49,571 bases of DNA from Rickettsiales bacterium (GTDB lineage: Bacteria > Pseudomonadota > Alphaproteobacteria > Rickettsiales > UBA1997). Of this stretch, positions 11,192 through 20,674 are shown in pieces. The stretch's first letter is position 1, and every line of letters starts with the position of its first letter. Made by a program: the position numbers and the translations under genes. The stretch lies in the NCBI GenBank assembly GCA_020054695.1, contig JAHXBT010000038.1, positions 18,343 to 67,913 of the forward strand. The letters are read 5' to 3'. The notes under the pieces were generated by a model. That model was not told the DNA's origin. It worked only from the letters and a program-made list of their open reading frames with translations, and did not search any database.

Positions 11192-12340
11192 CTACACATG
11201 TCCCAAGCAATATTGTACTATGTTGGTTCTTTTGCAATTAAAACCAGCGGCACAATATGCTAAATAAAATTGCCATTTTTTAAAGAATTTTTCACTATAC
11301 CCTAATTTAAGAATTTCTGATTTTTTAGAATTAAAATTTTCTAACCATTGCAATAATGTTTTATTATAGGAATCACTAAATTGGAACTCCTCAATAATTC
11401 TTAAATTATTATCATTGGCTAATTTTTTAAATATATTTGGTGATGGTAAAAATCCTCCTGGAAAAATATATTCCCTAATATAATCAGAAGTTTTAAGGTA
11501 TTTGTTATAATATTTATCATCAATAACAATAGTTTGAATCATGGCCTTACCATCTTTTTTTAAACATTCTTTTATTTTAGCAAAATAGTCATTCCAATAA
11601 TCTTTGCCAACAGCTTCAAACATTTCAATAGAGACAATATTATCAAATTTTTCTTTTTCTAAACGATAATCTTGAATATAAATTTTGGCATTAAGATTCT
11701 TTTCTTTGATTAAATTATCAGCATATGATTTTTGTTCATGGGATAATGTTAGACCTTTAATATGATAACCTCTTTTACTTGCTTCATGGATAAAACCACC
11801 CCAGCCACAACCAATTTCTAAAATATCAGCACCATTTTTATTAAGATTTTCTAAAATTCTATGATATTTATTTTTTTGAGATTCTGCCAAACAATTATCA
11901 CTATCAAAAATGCCAGAGGAATAGCTCATAGTTTCATCAAGCCATAATTTATAAAAATCATTACCTAAATCATAATGATATTCAATATTTTTTTTACTAC
12001 CCTTAAGGCTATTTTTTTTAAAAAGATTTTTAATTTGAAAAAAGGCTGAATATAGAATATTACTATGAAATAAAGGTTCTAGTTCCTGTTGATTAGCAGT
12101 AATAAAAGACAAAAGATTTTCTAAACTTGTAGTTGTAAAAATATTTTCAATATAGGCTTTACCAAAACCAATATCTCCCTTTGACAAGACTAAGTCAACT
12201 AAATGCCAACTATTAATATTAATATCAGCTTTAATTTTACTATTTTTATCACCAATTTCAATTCTATTTTTTTGTGGAGTGGTGATTTCTAAATAACCAC
12301 TTTTTATTTTTTCTAAATATTTAAGAATTTTTTGTTCCAT
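11192..12340 (-). CDS. Cyclopropane-fatty-acyl-phospholipid synthase-family SAM methyltransferase
   Basis: YHYDLGNDFYKLWLDETMSYSSGIF, ILEIGCGWGGF, GLTLSHEQ, DYIREYIFPGG motifs. Confidence 0.93.
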   Translation of the reverse strand: MEQKILKYLEKIKSGYLEITTPQKNRIEIGDKNSKIKADININSWHLVDLVLSKGDIGFGKAYIENIFTTTSLENLLSFITANQQELEPLFHSNILYSAFFQIKNLFKKNSLKGSKKNIEYHYDLGNDFYKLWLDETMSYSSGIFDSDNCLAESQKNKYHRILENLNKNGADILEIGCGWGGFIHEASKRGYHIKGLTLSHEQKSYADNLIKEKNLNAKIYIQDYRLEKEKFDNIVSIEMFEAVGKDYWNDYFAKIKECLKKDGKAMIQTIVIDDKYYNKYLKTSDYIREYIFPGGFLPSPNIFKKLANDNNLRIIEEFQFSDSYNKTLLQWLENFNSKKSEILKLGYSEKFFKKWQFYLAYCAAGFNCKRTNIVQYCLGHV

Positions 12341-13112
12341 TTTCAGAAATTGTTATGTTTTTTATTTGCTTCGGACATTTATAAAATTTAATCTTTTTAG
12401 AAAATAATTTTAAGGCCTGATAATGAATTAATATTGTTGTTTTAAAAGTTGCAAAAGGAATTTTACAAAAATTTATTATTAAATTTCTAGCATTAAATTC
12501 AATAAAATTACATTTTAGATAAGTTGATAATTTTAATTTACCATCCACTAAATAATTAATATAAAAATTCATTTTATTTTCCTTTCTTTCAAATTTAAAT
12601 TTATATTTTCCTTCAATTTCCATAAAAGGAGAAACATAAAATTCTTTTTTAGCCTCTAACCATTCATTAGAATTTATTGGCTCAATATTTTCTTTAACGC
12701 AAAGATAGTTATGTTTTTGTTTGTTTCTATTGCTAACCTCACTTAAAACGGCAATTAAATCATTATTGTTATCTAAACATAGCCAAAAACTAACTGGATT
12801 AAAAACATAACCTAAAATTCTAGGATGGGTAAAAAGAATTATATTTCTAATATTATTTATTTGATTTTTTTGCAAAATATCTTGTAACCAATTAGTTAAA
12901 TATTTTGAATTATTTTGATCATAGTCTTTGTTATAAAAGCTAAAAAGATTAAATTTATTAAAAGAAAATAACTTATTTTTTAATTGATTAATACAAGAAA
13001 TAGGAAAGGAAATATAAATACTATCATATTTAAAAGAATTTTTTTTAGGGAAAAAGCGATGATGCATAATTTCTCCCTTAATTAAAAATGGCTTGTGAAA
13101 ATATTTAAACAT
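12321..13112 (-). CDS. DUF1365 family protein
   Basis: GEIMHHRFFPKKNSFKY, HPRILGYVFNPVSFWLCLD, VSPFMEIEGKYKF motifs. Confidence 0.92.
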   Translation of the reverse strand: MFKYFHKPFLIKGEIMHHRFFPKKNSFKYDSIYISFPISCINQLKNKLFSFNKFNLFSFYNKDYDQNNSKYLTNWLQDILQKNQINNIRNIILFTHPRILGYVFNPVSFWLCLDNNNDLIAVLSEVSNRNKQKHNYLCVKENIEPINSNEWLEAKKEFYVSPFMEIEGKYKFKFERKENKMNFYINYLVDGKLKLSTYLKCNFIEFNARNLIINFCKIPFATFKTTILIHYQALKLFSKKIKFYKCPKQIKNITISENGTKNS

Positions 13113-13113
13113 A

Positions 13114-14367
13114 TTAAATGGGTTTCTTAATGTTAAAATATTTCATAATATTAATAGCAGAATTAAGTCCATCTTCATGAAAACCATATTTAGTCCAAGC
13201 ACCACAAAAATAGATATTTCTTTTATTTTGAATCATATCTAATTTTGCTGCTGCTTCTACCCCATCTAAATTAAAAATTGGATGTTCATAATCATAGCTA
13301 GAAATTATATCTTTTTTAGGAATTTTTTTAAAAGGATTTAAAGTAACAAAAAGAGGTTTATCAGTGCCTAAATTTTGTAAATTATTCATCCAATAGGTCA
13401 AAGAAGCTTGATTATTCTTTTTAGAAGATAAATAAACCCAACTAGCCCAAGCTTTTTTATTTTTAGGCATTTGATTTTTATTTTTATGTAAAACAGCTAT
13501 GTTTTTACTATATTTAATTTTTGATAAAATTTCTTTTTCTTCTTTAGTTTTATCTTTTATAATTTTATAAGTTTGATCAGCGTGAGAAGCAAAAATTACT
13601 TTGTCAAATTCATAATCGCAACCTTTTTTGTCAGTTAAAATAATTTTCTTTCCTTTTTGTTTAGATTTTGTAATTTGACAATTCAATTTAATTTTATCTT
13701 TAAAATCAGCACTTAATTTTTTAATATATTCTTGCGATCCATCCTTGACGGTATACCATTGTGGTTGATTAAAAATTGTCAGAAGACCATGATTATAAAA
13801 AAATTGTAAAAAGTTTTTAGCAGGATAGTTTTTAATTAATTCTAAAGGACAGCTCCAAATAGCACCAGCCATGGGGAAAAGATAATAATTTTTAAAATAT
13901 TCTCCTAATTTTAAATCAGTAATAAATTTATCTAAGGTAGTTTTGTTAGAAATATTATTATTTTTGACTAATTTTATAGCTTCCTTATTGAATTTACCAA
14001 TATCAAGCAACATTTTAAGGAATTTTGGCTTAAAAATATTGGATTTTTGAGCAAATAAACCTCCTAAATCATTACCGCTATATTCAAAATTCTGATCAAA
14101 ATCCCTAATACCAAAGGACATGTTGCTTTTTTCAATTACAACTCCTAATTTTTCAAATAGGTTCTTTAGATTGGGATAGGTTCTAAAATTAAAAACAATA
14201 AAACCAGTATCAACAGCTATTTTCTTACGATCAAAATTAATATTAGCTGTGTTGGAATGGCCGCCAATATAGTCATTTTTTTCAAAAATGGTTAGATCAT
14301 ATTTTTTATGTAAAAAATAACCTGCTGCTAAGGCTGATATGCCAGAGCCAATAATTGCTATTTTCAT
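13114..14367 (-). CDS. FAD-dependent oxidoreductase (amine oxidase / desaturase-like)
   Basis: KIAIIGSGISALAAGYFL dinucleotide-binding motif, EKNDYIGGHSNT, FCGAWTKYGFHEDGLNSAI. Confidence 0.93.
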   Translation of the reverse strand: MKIAIIGSGISALAAGYFLHKKYDLTIFEKNDYIGGHSNTANINFDRKKIAVDTGFIVFNFRTYPNLKNLFEKLGVVIEKSNMSFGIRDFDQNFEYSGNDLGGLFAQKSNIFKPKFLKMLLDIGKFNKEAIKLVKNNNISNKTTLDKFITDLKLGEYFKNYYLFPMAGAIWSCPLELIKNYPAKNFLQFFYNHGLLTIFNQPQWYTVKDGSQEYIKKLSADFKDKIKLNCQITKSKQKGKKIILTDKKGCDYEFDKVIFASHADQTYKIIKDKTKEEKEILSKIKYSKNIAVLHKNKNQMPKNKKAWASWVYLSSKKNNQASLTYWMNNLQNLGTDKPLFVTLNPFKKIPKKDIISSYDYEHPIFNLDGVEAAAKLDMIQNKRNIYFCGAWTKYGFHEDGLNSAINIMKYFNIKKPI

Positions 14368-14395
14368 TTTTAATTATAATTGGTGTTACTCATAA

Positions 14396-15223
14396 TTAAA
14401 CCCTTTTTGGATCGGCATTATAAATGCCAATTAGTTTAGTAGTCTTAGAGAAAAATCCTAATTCACTAAGTGCTAAAGCAACATTTCTATCTTCGGGGTT
14501 ACCTTCGATAGAAATAAAGAATTTTGCTTGCTGGGAAATTCCCCCAGGTATATAACTTTCTAATTTGATCATATTGATATTATTAGTGGCAAATCCTCCA
14601 AGAGATTTATATAAAGCACCTGGAATATTGCGGATAGTAAAAGATAATGTGGTTATAATTTTTCTTTCTTGATCAATCTTACTACATTTTTTTGAAATGA
14701 CCATAAAGATAGTCATATTGTCATTTTTACTATCTTGAATATTTTCTTGCAATATCTCTAAATCATTAATTTTAGCAGCATATCTTGAGCAAATAGCTCC
14801 CAAAGATTTGTCGTTTTTATTAGCAATAAATTTGGCTGCTTCTGCTGTATTGCTATAACTAATTTGTTCAATATCTTTATCAATATTTTCACCACACTGC
14901 ATTAGCGCTTGAGGGTGAGAATATATTTTTTGAATATCTTCAATTTTAGCTCCTGCAATTCCTACCAAATTATGTTCAATTTTGAGAAAATGTTCAGCAA
15001 CAATAAAAAGATTGCTATTTTGTAGTAAATTATGGATTTCAGAAACTCGTCCAGCATAGGAATTTTCTAATGGTAAAATTCCGTAATCAACTTCTTCATT
15101 TGCAACTGCTGAAAACACCTCTTTAAAACTTCGAAACTTGACTGATTTATAATCTGGATAAAATTCATTACATGCCAAATGAGAATAAGCGCCGAATGAT
15201 CCTTGGAAAGCTATTTTATGCAT
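14396..15223 (-). CDS. pheA: Prephenate dehydratase (ACT domain)
   Basis: KIAFQGSFGAYSHLA, ILPLENSYAGRV, C-terminal ACT domain with GALYKSLGGFA and LESY. Start chosen at MHKIAFQG (15223) rather than 15247 because of an overlapping upstream small ORF. Confidence 0.94.
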   Translation of the reverse strand: MHKIAFQGSFGAYSHLACNEFYPDYKSVKFRSFKEVFSAVANEEVDYGILPLENSYAGRVSEIHNLLQNSNLFIVAEHFLKIEHNLVGIAGAKIEDIQKIYSHPQALMQCGENIDKDIEQISYSNTAEAAKFIANKNDKSLGAICSRYAAKINDLEILQENIQDSKNDNMTIFMVISKKCSKIDQERKIITTLSFTIRNIPGALYKSLGGFATNNINMIKLESYIPGGISQQAKFFISIEGNPEDRNVALALSELGFFSKTTKLIGIYNADPKRV

Positions 15224-15344
15224 TGTTTTTATTATTATTTTTATCATCTGATTTTTTGCGTCTTAATAAATTTTGTCGCAAAGCAGATTGTAACTTTTCT
15301 TTTTTAGTTTCTTTTTTACTTTTTGGTCTGTTTTTTTTCTGCAT
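15216..15344 (-). CDS. Small basic protein (42 aa), conserved-type ORF between folC and pheA
   Basis: Translates to MQKKNRPKSKKETKKEKLQSALRQNLLRRKKSDDKNNNKNNA*; ALRxNLxRRK motif; overlaps the folC end and the pheA start. Too short for the ORF track. Confidence 0.68.
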   Translation of the reverse strand: MQKKNRPKSKKETKKEKLQSALRQNLLRRKKSDDKNNNKNNA

Positions 15345-16701
15345 TTTTTTCCATAAATTGACCAACAAAATATAATGATCCACAAATTAAAATTCTAGCA
15401 TTATTCTTTTTCCTAAATGGATTTAGTTTTTTAATAAATCCTCTCTTGTTTTGTTTATTATCTCCGTCTATGGCTTGGATATAATAAAATGCTTGTTCAA
15501 AATTTTCGGCATCTATGGCTCTTATACCTACTTCCAAAGCATTTTTAGCAATTTTTTCTGATGTTTTTGTCTGTGTTTCTCCATCTATTTCCATGCCGAT
15601 TGCAAAATCAATATTACCAGAAAGATATTTTAGAAAACGAAAGATATTTTTATTTTCTAACATAGCGCAGATTAAATAGGTAGGAGGAGGTTTGATTCCT
15701 TTTTTGATAAAATTGATATTTTCTTTTATAATCCAATTGCTAATTGCTTTTGCAGAATTTTCATTGTGTCCACCATCAAGAAATATATCATAATTCTTGA
15801 CCATTTTTTTAACTAATTGACCTGATTCAATTTTTTCTAACCTAGCTGGCCATTTTACTTGTTTTAAGCCATGTATTAAATTTAGGTCAGAAACTTCAAT
15901 AGAGTTTTGTGCTAAAATTGCTGCAACTGCCGTACTAGCATTTTCTATTTGATGATGACCAACTAACGATGGTAGCGGTAATTTTATTTTATGGTCATTA
16001 ATTTTTATTTTAATATTATTATCTTCTTCGCTTACATTCCAATCTTTGCCCAAGATATAAAGAGGACATTTTTTCTTTTGAGCTATATAGCTAATAATTT
16101 TTGTAGCTGACTCTTCTTGCTTCCCTATAATTACTGGTATTTTATCTTTTATAATTCCAGATTTTTCAAATGCAATTTTTTCTAGAGAATTACCCAAAAA
16201 TTCCTGATGATCATTGGAGATGGGAGTTATGATGGTTGCAATTGGGTCTAAAATGACGTTAGTTGCATCCAGCCTTCCTCCCATACCAACTTCTAATAGT
16301 AAAATATCAGCTTTAATTTTAGAAAAAGCTAAAAATGCAGCAACTGTTATACCTTCAAAGAATGTTACTTCAATTTTTGGCTCAATTTCGGCGGCTTTTT
16401 GACATTCATTTAATATTTTGGTGAGATAGGAATCATCAATTTGCTTTCCAGCAAGAGATATTCTTTCATTAAATTCAACTAAATGTGGTGAAATATATTT
16501 GTGAACCTTATAGCCAGCATCAGTAAAAATTGCATCAAGATAAGCAATATTAGATCCTTTGCCATTGGTGCCAGCAATATGAATTGTTGGGGGCAGGAGG
16601 TAATGTGGGTTACCTAATCTTTCTAGTAATTTATAAACTCTGTCAAGGCCAAATTTGATATTTCTATATCCTTTTGGTGACGGCCAATGAGGAAACTTCA
16701 T
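15316..16701 (-). CDS. folC: Folylpolyglutamate synthase / dihydrofolate synthase
   Basis: HIAGTNGKGSNIAYLDAI, SPHLVEFNERI, GGRLDATN, LDGGHNENSAKA. Confidence 0.95.
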   Translation of the reverse strand: MKFPHWPSPKGYRNIKFGLDRVYKLLERLGNPHYLLPPTIHIAGTNGKGSNIAYLDAIFTDAGYKVHKYISPHLVEFNERISLAGKQIDDSYLTKILNECQKAAEIEPKIEVTFFEGITVAAFLAFSKIKADILLLEVGMGGRLDATNVILDPIATIITPISNDHQEFLGNSLEKIAFEKSGIIKDKIPVIIGKQEESATKIISYIAQKKKCPLYILGKDWNVSEEDNNIKIKINDHKIKLPLPSLVGHHQIENASTAVAAILAQNSIEVSDLNLIHGLKQVKWPARLEKIESGQLVKKMVKNYDIFLDGGHNENSAKAISNWIIKENINFIKKGIKPPPTYLICAMLENKNIFRFLKYLSGNIDFAIGMEIDGETQTKTSEKIAKNALEVGIRAIDAENFEQAFYYIQAIDGDNKQNKRGFIKKLNPFRKKNNARILICGSLYFVGQFMEKNAEKKQTKK

Positions 16702-16806
16702 TTTAATTAATTATTAATTTATACTGATATTTAAAAGTTATTATACATATTTCTTTATAACAAAAGTAGCTTTAAAGGTAAGAAATGATATAATATATTT
16801 TCGTTA

Positions 16807-17670
16807 TTATTTATCCTTTTTATTATTAAAGTGATAATTAAATTCAGCACCTGTTATAAATGCTAAAGCTACGAAGAAAAAAAACATTAAGGTTGCAACT
16901 ATACCCGCTAAACTACCGTATAATAAGTTAAATTGGTTAAAATTTTGTAAATATATGGTAAATAATTTTAAAATTAGCCAAAATAAAATAACACATATTA
17001 ACGCGCCGGGTAGAGTATTTTTAAACTTTTGTTTGGTATTAGGTATAACATAATAAATAAAAGCAATTATTTTAATAGATATTAATATTGTAATAATTTT
17101 TTTTAGAGATATTAAATTTTGATTAAAATTTGATATGTCAAAAAAGCTATATGTTATTAAAATTGATGACACTATAAGTAGAAAAAAAACAAAGAATATA
17201 AATTGTCCTATACTTAATAAGCGTCGCCATATATATGGTGGTAAAGAGTCAATACGATATGCCCTATTAAGAATAGTTCTAATACCTTCAATAGCTGAGG
17301 AGGCTGTCCAGATGATGCCAATAAAGGCAATTGTTAATACACTTTGTGGTGGCCCAGAGGTAATTTCTTCAATTCTAGGTGTTACCGCTGAAGATAATTT
17401 TTCAATTCCTATAGAATTAATTAATGAGCTAATCATGTCAGTATCCTGAATTTGATTTGCCATTTGAGAAAATATGGTTGAAAAACTATCCAAATTACTA
17501 GCTAGAGCTATAATTGAAACAAAGAAAATCAAAAAAGGAAAAAGAGATAAAATAAATAAGAATGCCAAATAACCAGCATGTTCTACTCCATCATGAAGGA
17601 CGGTATCTATAATAGAATATGTTAAAGATTTAACAATATGCGATAATAGGTTTTTTATTTTTAAATACAT
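16807..17670 (-). CDS. YihY/virulence factor BrkB family membrane protein
   Basis: HAGYLAFLFILSLFPFLIF, IEGIRTILNRAYRI, PGALICVILFWLILKLFTIYLQNFNQFNLLYGSLAGIVATLMFFFF. Confidence 0.9.
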   Translation of the reverse strand: MYLKIKNLLSHIVKSLTYSIIDTVLHDGVEHAGYLAFLFILSLFPFLIFFVSIIALASNLDSFSTIFSQMANQIQDTDMISSLINSIGIEKLSSAVTPRIEEITSGPPQSVLTIAFIGIIWTASSAIEGIRTILNRAYRIDSLPPYIWRRLLSIGQFIFFVFFLLIVSSILITYSFFDISNFNQNLISLKKIITILISIKIIAFIYYVIPNTKQKFKNTLPGALICVILFWLILKLFTIYLQNFNQFNLLYGSLAGIVATLMFFFFVALAFITGAEFNYHFNNKKDK

Positions 17671-17746
17671 TGGGTTTGTTGCAAAATCGAAATTATCAAA
17701 TATAATTTTTTAAATTATCTTAGTCAAATATTAAAAGATACAACTA

Positions 17747-17920
17747 ATGAAGCAAAATTTAGATCTAAAACTATTAAAAATTTTGGCTTGCCCAATTTGT
17801 AAGGGCAATGTGTTTCAAGAGGAGGATAAAATTATTTGCCCAAAATGCAACTTATCTTATCCAATAAAAGACAATATTCCCGTAATGATCATAGAAGATG
17901 CAAAAAAATATAAGAAATAA
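17747..17920 (+). CDS. Trm112-like / UPF0434 zinc-ribbon protein
   Basis: ATG at 17747: MKQNLDLKLLKILACPICKGNVFQEEDKIICPKCNLSYPIKDNIPVMIIEDAKKYKK* (57 aa); CPxC...CPxC and NIPVMI motifs. Below the ORF-track length cut-off. Confidence 0.9.
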   Translation: MKQNLDLKLLKILACPICKGNVFQEEDKIICPKCNLSYPIKDNIPVMIIEDAKKYKK

Positions 17921-18572
17921 ATTTACCAAATTAAAAACAGCCAGAGGCAGAACCAACTCTTCTTCTCGTTGGCTCTCGCGTCAATTAAACGACCCTTATG
18001 TAAAACAAGCTCAAGCATTAAATTATCGTTCACGCGCTGCTTTTAAAATTATTGAAATTGATGAAAAATTTCAAATTTTTAAGAAAAATAAAATTATTAT
18101 TGATCTTGGCGCAGCACCGGGAGGTTGGAGTCAAATTGCGGCTTTAAAAAATTCAGGTAATATTTTGGCACTTGATTTATTAGAGATGGAAGAAGTTGAA
18201 GGTGTAAAATTTATACAACAAGATTTTACTGATCCTAATATTATTAAAATTATTGAAAATATTCTACAAAATAATTTCAAGAGTCGTAGAAAATGTGATA
18301 TTATTATGTCGGATATGGCGCAAAATACTTGTGGTGATGTGACAACTGATCATATTAGAATTATCTCTCTTTTAGAAGAGTGTTTAGATTTTTCTATTAA
18401 ATTCCTAAAAGAGGGTGGAATTTTTATTGGTAAGAGTTTTCAGGGTGGTTCGGATCAAGAGTTGTTGCAAAAATTTAAAGATAATTTTAAAATTGTCAAG
18501 CATTTTAAACCAAAATCATCAAGAAAAGAATCTAAAGAAAATTATATTGTAGCAATGGGGTTTAGACATTGA
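17898..18572 (+). CDS. rlmE: 23S rRNA (uridine-2'-O-)-methyltransferase RlmE/FtsJ family
   Basis: YRSRAAFKIIEIDEKFQI, IIDLGAAPGGWSQIA, DIIMSDMAQNTCGDVTTDH, KPKSSRKESKENYIVA. Confidence 0.94.
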   Translation: MQKNIRNKFTKLKTARGRTNSSSRWLSRQLNDPYVKQAQALNYRSRAAFKIIEIDEKFQIFKKNKIIIDLGAAPGGWSQIAALKNSGNILALDLLEMEEVEGVKFIQQDFTDPNIIKIIENILQNNFKSRRKCDIIMSDMAQNTCGDVTTDHIRIISLLEECLDFSIKFLKEGGIFIGKSFQGGSDQELLQKFKDNFKIVKHFKPKSSRKESKENYIVAMGFRH

Positions 18573-18940
18573 TCATGTAACTTAAGAAATACATGGTGGA
18601 ATTAGTAACATGCTATAAACTTAAACATAATTAATTTACGCTAAATAAAATACTATCTGGCCATCAGATCGATACTTTTTTTAGAAAATTATCCGACGTT
18701 CAAATGGGCAATTATTTAAATATTCAAAGAAAAAGATAATAGATTAATCATATAATACCTCTTTATTTAATTAATCTATTAAATCAATCATATGAACTAT
18801 AGACTAAGTTGTTATAACAATTTTTTGCAATTTGAGAATAAAAAATATTAACCTGAACTATATTATAGTAAAATTATATAATAATGTTATTCATTAATAT
18901 AGAGAAGTTAAAATTAAGATAGTATTTTGCTAAACTAACC

Positions 18941-19012
18941 TGACCCCTACGGGATTCGAACCCGTATTTCCACCGTGAAAGGGTGGCGTCCTAACCATTA
19001 GACGAAGGGGCC
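18941..19012 (-). tRNA. tRNA-Glu (anticodon TTC)
   Basis: Reverse complement GGCCCCTTCGTCTAATGGTTAGGACGCCACCCTTTCACGGTGGAAATACGGGTTCGAATCCCGTAGGGGTCA folds as a cloverleaf; anticodon loop CTTTCAC; CCA not encoded. Confidence 0.96.
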
Positions 19013-19028
19013 AGTGAAAAATGATGAC

Positions 19029-19057
19029 ATAGTATCATTAATGGAAGTAAAGGACAA
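19029..19057 (-). promoter_or_regulatory. Putative sigma-70 promoter for tRNA-Glu
   Basis: Reverse strand TTGTCC - 17 bp - TACTAT located 17 nt upstream of the tRNA 5' end. Confidence 0.6.
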
Positions 19058-19132
19058 TTTTATTTACTGCTTTTAACAAATCAACTTTTAATTTTTCTAT
19101 TTTCTAAATTTAAATTAGAATTAATTCATTTG

Positions 19133-19639
19133 TTAATGATAATGGGTACTGCATATTGCTTGGCAGCAAATTCCTTCTTTTCTTCCTAAAAACCCCATTT
19201 GTTCACAAGTTGTAGCTTTGATATTGAGCTGATTTTGTTCAATTTCTAATAATTTAGTTAAATTTTCTTTCATTTTTACCTTATATTGAGAAATTTTTGG
19301 TTCTTCACAAATTATAGTTAGATCAATATTGACTATTTTGTGTTTTTCTTGTTCAAGTAGCTTTTTAATTTCTAAAAGCATAAATTGAGAATCTATTCCT
19401 TTGAATTTTGGATCATTATCAGGAAAATAATCACCAATATCCCCCTTAGATATTGATCCCAAAATAGCATCAATAATGGCATGAATCACTACGTCACCAT
19501 CAGAATGAGCAATTATCTTTTTTGAAAACTTAACATCAACACCGGCAATTTTAATAAAGTTATTATCAAATTTTTCTTCAGTAAATTTATGAATATCAAT
19601 TCCAATACCTGATTTAACAATATTTTTTTGCTCTTTCAT
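19133..19639 (-). CDS. ispF: 2-C-methyl-D-erythritol 2,4-cyclodiphosphate synthase
   Basis: GIGIDIHKF, AHSDGDVVIHAIIDAILGSISKGDIGDYFPDND. Confidence 0.96.
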   Translation of the reverse strand: MKEQKNIVKSGIGIDIHKFTEEKFDNNFIKIAGVDVKFSKKIIAHSDGDVVIHAIIDAILGSISKGDIGDYFPDNDPKFKGIDSQFMLLEIKKLLEQEKHKIVNIDLTIICEEPKISQYKVKMKENLTKLLEIEQNQLNIKATTCEQMGFLGRKEGICCQAICSTHYH

Positions 19640-20276
19640 AGTCTTCCTTTGTTGTTATTTTAAAATTATTAATGTTGCCGGTGATAATTTTTACAGAGAT
19701 ATTTTCTTTTTCACATAGCGAAGAATCGTCAGTGAATTTTTGGTTTTTATATTTTTGGTGTAGATCGTAAATTAAATTATAAGTAAAAGCCTGAGGGGTT
19801 TGTGCTAAATAAAGATTTTCACGAGAAATTGTTTTTTCTATTGATCCATTTTTTACTTTTTTAATAGTATCAAAAATTGTAATGGCTGGAATTACAGCTT
19901 TATTTTTCTTTAAGCTATAGATTATATTATTGATAATATCATTTGTTACAAAAGGTCTAGCAGCATCGTGAATTAATACTAAGTCTGGATTTAATTGTTG
20001 AATTTTTTCTAAGGCCAACCTAACTGAATCCTGCCTTTCTACACCGCCAAAAATGGGTTCCAAAATATTTAAGTTGCCAATAGAGTTTTTATATAAATCA
20101 ATATCATCTTCTGATATAGAGCAAATAACATCAGAAATTTTTGGATGACTTAGGAAGGGTAAAATAGAATGATATAAAATTGTTTTATTTTTAAATGGTA
20201 AATATTGTTTTGGAATTTTAGATTTCATTCTCTTTCCTTTACCAGCTGCAATAATTATAGTGATTATTTTCATCAT
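19614..20276 (-). CDS. ispD: 2-C-methyl-D-erythritol 4-phosphate cytidylyltransferase
   Basis: IIIAAGKGKRMKSKIPKQYLPF, LIHDAARPFV, AQTPQAF, TDDSSL. Confidence 0.95.
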   Translation of the reverse strand: MMKIITIIIAAGKGKRMKSKIPKQYLPFKNKTILYHSILPFLSHPKISDVICSISEDDIDLYKNSIGNLNILEPIFGGVERQDSVRLALEKIQQLNPDLVLIHDAARPFVTNDIINNIIYSLKKNKAVIPAITIFDTIKKVKNGSIEKTISRENLYLAQTPQAFTYNLIYDLHQKYKNQKFTDDSSLCEKENISVKIITGNINNFKITTKEDYERAKKYC

Positions 20277-20674
20277 TTAATTTCGGTAATTAAAGAGGCA
20301 GATGCAAACCCGCTATCATTAATTTCTTTTATTATATCCATTACTGTTCCGTAGTTTAATGATTTATCTGCTTTGATAAAAATTTGACTACGCATATCTT
20401 TATTAGTAAGTTTTTTTAATTTTTTACCTAAGGTTTTTAATCTAACTTTTTTCCCTTCTAAATATATTGTTCCGCTACTTTTAACAGCAATAATTACTTT
20501 ATTTTCTTGATAAGAATTTTTCTTTTTAGGTGAGCCTTTGGGCAAGTCAACTTTAATATTGCCACTCATTAAGGGTGCAGAAACCATAAATATTATTAAT
20601 AATACCAAAAGTACATCAACGAAGGGTGTAACATTTATATCACTTATAATTTTTCTTCTATTTCTTTTTCTCAT
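20273..20674 (-). CDS. tolR: ExbD/TolR family biopolymer transporter
   Basis: ISDINVTPFVDVLLVLLIIFMVSAPLM; FIKADKSLNYGTVM. Confidence 0.92.
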   Translation of the reverse strand: MRKRNRRKIISDINVTPFVDVLLVLLIIFMVSAPLMSGNIKVDLPKGSPKKKNSYQENKVIIAVKSSGTIYLEGKKVRLKTLGKKLKKLTNKDMRSQIFIKADKSLNYGTVMDIIKEINDSGFASASLITEIK

